A stretch of DNA of 64,000 bases from Parvularcula mediterranea (GTDB taxonomy: Bacteria > Pseudomonadota > Alphaproteobacteria > Caulobacterales > Parvularculaceae): NCBI RefSeq assembly GCF_013085255.1, contig NZ_JABFCX010000002.1:62001-126000 (forward strand). The letters are read 5' to 3'. The notes beneath the pieces were generated by a model. The model made no database searches and was not told the DNA's origin. It saw nothing but the letters and a program-made list of their open reading frames with translations. This document shows, in pieces, positions 60,174 to 64,000 of the stretch; within the stretch, counting starts at the first letter, position 1, and each line of letters begins with the position of its first letter. The position numbers were made by a program, and so were the translations under genes.

Positions 60174-61523
60174 ATGGAACTGCTGCCGCTTCTTCCTCCG
60201 ATCCTCGCATTGGCGCTCGCGTTCTGGACGCGCCACGTCCTGCTGTCGCTTCTGACGGGCCTTGCGGTCGCGGAGCTGCTGATCCTGTCTGGACACGTGC
60301 CGATGACGTTTCCGGCCACGGTGGACAGGATCGTCAATGTCGTGACGTCGCCTGGCGATGCGCAGATCCTTCTCTTCTGCCTTCTCGTCGGCGGTCTTCT
60401 CGCCCTGATGCGCGAGTCAGGCGGCATCTCGGCCACGGTCAGCCGGCTGATCCAGTCAGGCGCCGTCGCCAGCCCCCGCAAGGCATCCTTCGCGACGGCA
60501 GGCACGGGCATACTCCTCTTCATCGAGACGAATATCAGCCTTCTCGCGTCGGGCATCCTTGGAAGGCCACTCTTCGACAGGCTGGGCATGAGCCGTGAGC
60601 GGCTGGCGTGGGTGATCGACTCCACCTGCGCACCGATCAGTGTGCTGATCCTCATGAATGGCTGGGGAGCCTACGCCCTCGGGCTCGTCGATCCTTACGT
60701 CGAAGGTTCAGCCGTCAGCGTCGTTGCGGGCTCGATCCCGCTCAACTTCTACGCCCTCATCACCGTCGGGATTGTCCTCGTCACCGCATGGTCGGGCAAG
60801 CTATTCGGCCCAATGAAGCACGCCAGCAGCAGGGCCGAGGGCGCGGAGAATACGATCCCGCCGACCCGCATGAGATACATGCTGGTGCCCGCGACGATCC
60901 TGATCTTCGGCACGCTCGCCTTCATGCTCTGGACAGGCGAAGGCTCGATCCTCGCAGGCGATGGCGCCCGATCCGTATTGCTCGCGACGACCCTCGCGTT
61001 GACCGTGCTCATCGCCATGCTCGTCATCGGCAAGCGCTTCTCTGCTGACGAAGTCACCGACACCACGTTCAAAGGCATCGGAGAGCTCCTCCCCGCCACC
61101 GCCGTGATCCTCCTCGCGCTCGCGCTTGGCGACAGCCTGAGGGCGCTCGGCACAGGCGACCTCATCGCAAGCCTCGCGACGTCCTTCCCGGCCCCCTTCG
61201 CCTTCCCGGCGCTGATCTTCCTGGCAGCAGCAGGCACCAGCTTCGCCGTCGGCACGAGTTGGGGCACCTATGGCATCCTCATCCCCGTCGCGATGCCGCT
61301 GGCCATCGGCGCGGGCATTCCGCCGAGCCTCATGCTGGCCGCCGTCCTTGGCGGAGGAGTCTTCGGCGACCACGCCTCCCCGATCTCCGATACGACGCTG
61401 ATCGCGAGCCTCGCGGCGGGCTGTGACCATATCGAGCACGTGAAGACCCAGCTCCCCTACGCCTTGACTGGCGCCGGTCTCGCCACCCTCGGCTATCTGG
61501 TCGCAGGCCTCCTCACGGTCTGA
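60174..61523 (+). CDS. NhaC-type Na+/H+ antiporter family protein
   Basis: 449 residues, about 11-12 membrane segments. The family marks are FIETNISLLASGILGRPLF, IDSTCAPISVLILMNGWGA, GTSFAVGTSWGTYGILIPVAMP and GGVFGDHASPISDTTLIAS, all typical of the NhaC group. It exchanges sodium and protons or carries small organic acids. The ribosome site is weak. It is 48 bases after the receiver gene and 61 bases before the dehydrogenase gene. Confidence 0.88.
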   Translation: MELLPLLPPILALALAFWTRHVLLSLLTGLAVAELLILSGHVPMTFPATVDRIVNVVTSPGDAQILLFCLLVGGLLALMRESGGISATVSRLIQSGAVASPRKASFATAGTGILLFIETNISLLASGILGRPLFDRLGMSRERLAWVIDSTCAPISVLILMNGWGAYALGLVDPYVEGSAVSVVAGSIPLNFYALITVGIVLVTAWSGKLFGPMKHASSRAEGAENTIPPTRMRYMLVPATILIFGTLAFMLWTGEGSILAGDGARSVLLATTLALTVLIAMLVIGKRFSADEVTDTTFKGIGELLPATAVILLALALGDSLRALGTGDLIASLATSFPAPFAFPALIFLAAAGTSFAVGTSWGTYGILIPVAMPLAIGAGIPPSLMLAAVLGGGVFGDHASPISDTTLIASLAAGCDHIEHVKTQLPYALTGAGLATLGYLVAGLLTV

Positions 61524-61584
61524 CCGCCGAACCAACAGGCACCGCAGGGCGTTCTCCTTTCGACAGATTGAAAGGACCCACGCC

Positions 61585-62379
61585 ATGGATCTCGGCATCA
61601 AGGGACGCACCGCTCTCATCACCGGAGGCGCAGGCACGATGGGCCGCGCCGTCGCGGAACTCCTCATCGCGGAGGGCTGCCAGGTCATCCTCACAGACAT
61701 CGACGAGGACGACGTTCAGAAAACAGCTCAGGAACTGGGCAACGGAACCGTCGGCTTCGCGGCTGACCTCTCGACCAAGGAAGGCTCAGACGCCTTCGCG
61801 AAGAAGATCGACCAAAGCCCCGACATCCTCGTCCACGCAGCAGGCATCACCGGCGCGAAAGGCGATCCGCTGGAGATCGATGAGGAGGATTACATGCACG
61901 CCCTCCAGATCGACTTCCTGTCAGGCGTCCGCCTCGCCAAGGACTTCGTTCCTGGCATGGCCGAGCGGGGCTGGGGCCGCGTCGTGTACGTCACTTCTGA
62001 AAATGTCGCCCAGTCGTACCCTGACGAAGTCGTCTACAACTCCGCCAAGTCCGCGCTCCTCAGCTTCGCCAAGGGCCTCTCCATGCCCTACGCGAAGAAG
62101 GGCGTCCTCGTGAACGCCGTCGCCCCGGCCTTCATCGAAACCAACATGACCGACGGCATGATGGAGCAGCGCATGGAGAAGCACGACGACATCGACTCCA
62201 TGGAAGAGGCGGTCGAAACCTTCCTCGAAGAGGAGCGCCCCTACCTCACCCTCGGCCGCCGTGGACGCCCTGAGGAGGTTGCAGCGGCGATCGCCTTCCT
62301 TTGCTCGGAGCGCGCAAGCTTCGTGGTCGGATCGAATTACCGCGTTGATGGTGGGGCAGTCGCCTCGCTCGACATCTAG
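61585..62379 (+). CDS. Short-chain dehydrogenase/reductase
   Basis: 264 residues. Cofactor motif ITGGAGTMGRAVAELLI, VHAAGITGA, catalytic Ser in VYVTSENVAQ, YxxxK in VVYNSAKSALLSFA and the C-terminal SFVVGSNYRVDGGAVASLDI define a classical SDR of the 3-ketoacyl-reductase/glucose-dehydrogenase type. The substrate is unknown; the following GH13 gene hints at sugar metabolism. AAAGGAC precedes the ATG. Last but one of a plus-strand run. Confidence 0.9.
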   Translation: MDLGIKGRTALITGGAGTMGRAVAELLIAEGCQVILTDIDEDDVQKTAQELGNGTVGFAADLSTKEGSDAFAKKIDQSPDILVHAAGITGAKGDPLEIDEEDYMHALQIDFLSGVRLAKDFVPGMAERGWGRVVYVTSENVAQSYPDEVVYNSAKSALLSFAKGLSMPYAKKGVLVNAVAPAFIETNMTDGMMEQRMEKHDDIDSMEEAVETFLEEERPYLTLGRRGRPEEVAAAIAFLCSERASFVVGSNYRVDGGAVASLDI

Positions 62380-62406
62380 CCGTCAGGCTGAAGGCAGGGC
62401 AGCGAT

Positions 62407-63987
62407 ATGGCAGACGACGGATGGTGGCGCGGGGCGGTGATCTATCAGATCTACCCCCGCAGCTTTCAGGATACGGACGGTGACGGCATTGGTGACCTGC
62501 GCGGGATTTGCCGCAGGCTCGATGCCGTGGCCGATCTCGGCGTCGATGCTATCTGGCTGTCACCCTTCTACCCTTCGCCGATGGAGGACTTCGGCTACGA
62601 CGTCACCGACCATATGACGGTCGATCCTTCCTACGGCAGCGATAAGGACTTTGACGAGCTTGTCCGCCGGGCTCACGCTTTGGGCCTCAAGGTCATCATC
62701 GACGCGGTCCTGAACCACACTTCGGACCAGCACGAATGGTTCGAGGAAAGTCGTCAGTCAAAGGACAATCCGAAGGCCGACTGGTACATCTGGGCCGACC
62801 CCAAGCCGGACGGGACACCGCCCAACAACTGGATCAGCCGCTATGGCGAAAGCCAGTGGACGTGGGAGCCGCGGCGCAGGCAATTCTACCGCCACCAATA
62901 TTTGAAGAGCCAGCCGGCCCTCAACCTCGCCAACGACGAGGTGCTCGAAGCAAGGCTGCGTTTCATGCGCCACTGGCTGGATCGAGGCGTCGACGGGATC
63001 CGATTCGATGCCGTCTGCCAATATTTTGCCGACCCTCAGCTCAAGGACAATCCGCCCGCCGATCCGGGCGATGACGAGGTCAGCCCTGTTGGCGGTTTCT
63101 CGAACTTCGCATGGCAGAAGCATGAGAACGACTGCAACGACGCCCGCATCGAAGGCTTTCTCGAAAAGCTGATCGAGGAGATTCGCTGCGCAGGGTGTAC
63201 CTTCACCTACGCCGAGCTTGATATCCGCTACAAAGCCTATGACAGCCTCAGGCGGTACACAGAGGACGGACTCCTCAGCGCCGCCTACACGCCTGACGTG
63301 ATGGAGGCCGAGCTCAAACCCACCGCCATCGCGGAGGTCCTGCGAAAGGCGGAAGAGGCGCGGTGCACGGAGAACCATGTTTGGTGCGCCAGCAACCATG
63401 ACAGCGCCCGCCTCGTCACCCGCTGGGCGGACAGGGAGGAGCACCGCGAGGCCATCGCCAAGCTCGCCGCAGCGCTCGTCATGACCATGCCCGGCCCCGT
63501 CAGCTTCTTCCAAGGCGAAGAACTGGGCCTGCCCGATGCGGGCTACACCCCCGAGGAGTACAAGGACCCTCAGGGGATCCGCTTCGCGCCAGAAGGCCGA
63601 AGCCGCGACAACATCCGCCACCCCTACCCTTGGTCAGACGGCGAAGGCGCAGGCTTCACCGAAGGGCCGTCATGGCTTCCGCTGAAGGAGAGCGTCACCA
63701 CCCTCCACCGTGAAGGTCAGGAGGCGGATGAAGACAGTGTCCTCGCCACGTGGAAGAGGATGATCAGCCTGCGGCAATCAAAGAACGCTCTCAAGCGGGG
63801 CTCCTGCGAGATCATCCGAGCCGACGACGACGAAGGCCTCCTCATCTACCGCCGGGCCGATGAGGACATGACGATCGAAGTCGCCCTCCAGACGAAAGAG
63901 GACGCGAGCCGCCTCCCCGATACTGAGGGAAAAACCCTCGCCGAACGCGAAGGTCCCTTCGGCTACCGGATCACGAAGCTCGGTTGA
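62407..63987 (+). CDS. GH13 alpha-glucosidase / oligo-1,6-glucosidase family enzyme
   Basis: 526 residues. WWRGAVIYQIYPRSFQDTDG and GYDVTDHMTVDPSYG open the GH13 barrel; region II has the nucleophile in RGVDGIRFDAVC, region III offers the acid in FTYAELDIRY, and region IV is WCASNHDSARLVTRW. SNHD and the length fit alpha-glucosidases and oligo-1,6-glucosidases. No signal peptide, so cytoplasmic breakdown of imported oligosaccharides. The transporter is not here. GGCAGGGC precedes the ATG; 13 bases remain before the window ends. Confidence 0.92.
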   Translation: MADDGWWRGAVIYQIYPRSFQDTDGDGIGDLRGICRRLDAVADLGVDAIWLSPFYPSPMEDFGYDVTDHMTVDPSYGSDKDFDELVRRAHALGLKVIIDAVLNHTSDQHEWFEESRQSKDNPKADWYIWADPKPDGTPPNNWISRYGESQWTWEPRRRQFYRHQYLKSQPALNLANDEVLEARLRFMRHWLDRGVDGIRFDAVCQYFADPQLKDNPPADPGDDEVSPVGGFSNFAWQKHENDCNDARIEGFLEKLIEEIRCAGCTFTYAELDIRYKAYDSLRRYTEDGLLSAAYTPDVMEAELKPTAIAEVLRKAEEARCTENHVWCASNHDSARLVTRWADREEHREAIAKLAAALVMTMPGPVSFFQGEELGLPDAGYTPEEYKDPQGIRFAPEGRSRDNIRHPYPWSDGEGAGFTEGPSWLPLKESVTTLHREGQEADEDSVLATWKRMISLRQSKNALKRGSCEIIRADDDEGLLIYRRADEDMTIEVALQTKEDASRLPDTEGKTLAEREGPFGYRITKLG

Positions 63988-64000
63988 CTACATCCCGCCC

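Noticed and set aside
1-64000. tRNA, rRNA, CRISPR array, insertion sequence or prophage
   Set aside because: No cloverleaf, rRNA motif, regular direct-repeat array, transposase or phage gene was seen by reading; a covariance-model scan was not possible.

Overview
The window is a high-GC stretch of an alphaproteobacterial chromosome. Lineage markers are SciP (the DUF1153 partner of CtrA), a CarD regulator next to a seven-iron-type ferredoxin, SdhE, an HWE/HisKA_2-type sensor kinase, four secreted proteins with VPLPA-like C-terminal sorting tails, and the block rlpA-dacA-tmk-holB-tatD-MBL hydrolase. A Parvularcula/Hyphomonas-like or rhodobacter-like marine bacterium would fit; the genus is inference. 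No rRNA, tRNA, CRISPR array, phage or insertion sequence was found. About 59 protein genes are supported, including a partial LysR-type end at the left edge, one 54-codon gene, and one small secreted protein that appears frameshifted.

Layout. 1-6.3 kb: LysR end, a SUV3-like RNA helicase, a lipoprotein, an alpha/beta hydrolase, a formylglycine-enzyme-like lipoprotein and an RluA-type pseudouridine synthase. 6.3-9.8 kb: two VPLPA-tail proteins flank an orphan FlhF GTPase and SciP. 9.9-20.6 kb: the split small protein, aspS, several small secreted or membrane proteins, a dsbE-like/flavoprotein pair, a third VPLPA-tail protein, a four-gene YbjQ/membrane-protein operon, and a phosphoglucomutase/phosphomannomutase. 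20.8-27.6 kb: PBP1A, a DUF442 phosphatase-like protein, a tandem pair of unknown paralogues, and a SulP transporter. 27.7-33.6 kb: a CHASE2 membrane protein, a small secreted protein, an M48 metalloprotease-fasciclin lipoprotein, and a large secreted protein of unknown role. 33.6-39.6 kb: a DUF6265 protein, an astacin protease with crystallin-like repeats, prfB, a THUMP/RlmL-type RNA methyltransferase and a beta-lactamase-fold lipoprotein. 39.7-44.9 kb: rlpA-dacA-tmk-holB-tatD-MBL, tightly packed with overlapping starts and stops. 45-49.6 kb: the fourth VPLPA-tail protein, a histidine phosphatase, a VanY-type peptidase and a protein with a degenerate receiver and GGDEF. 49.6-57 kb: mfd, a GT2/GT39 glycosyltransferase pair, a TMEM175-like channel and sdhE. 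57-64 kb: fdxA, carD with a long structured leader, a kinase/receiver pair, an NhaC-type antiporter, a short-chain dehydrogenase and a GH13 glucosidase.

Themes. Much of the content concerns the cell envelope: PBP1A, DacA, RlpA, VanY, a serine hydrolase, glycosyltransferases and secreted proteins. A second theme is cell-cycle control: SciP with a CtrA-like box, a CtrA-like box before rlpA, an orphan FlhF and a PopA-like degenerate signalling protein. REP-like palindromes sit in at least four intergenic gaps, and two of them form a homologous composite unit of about 100 bp. The strongest candidate for an undescribed system is the CHASE2 / small secreted protein / M48-fasciclin operon at 27.7-31.6 kb.
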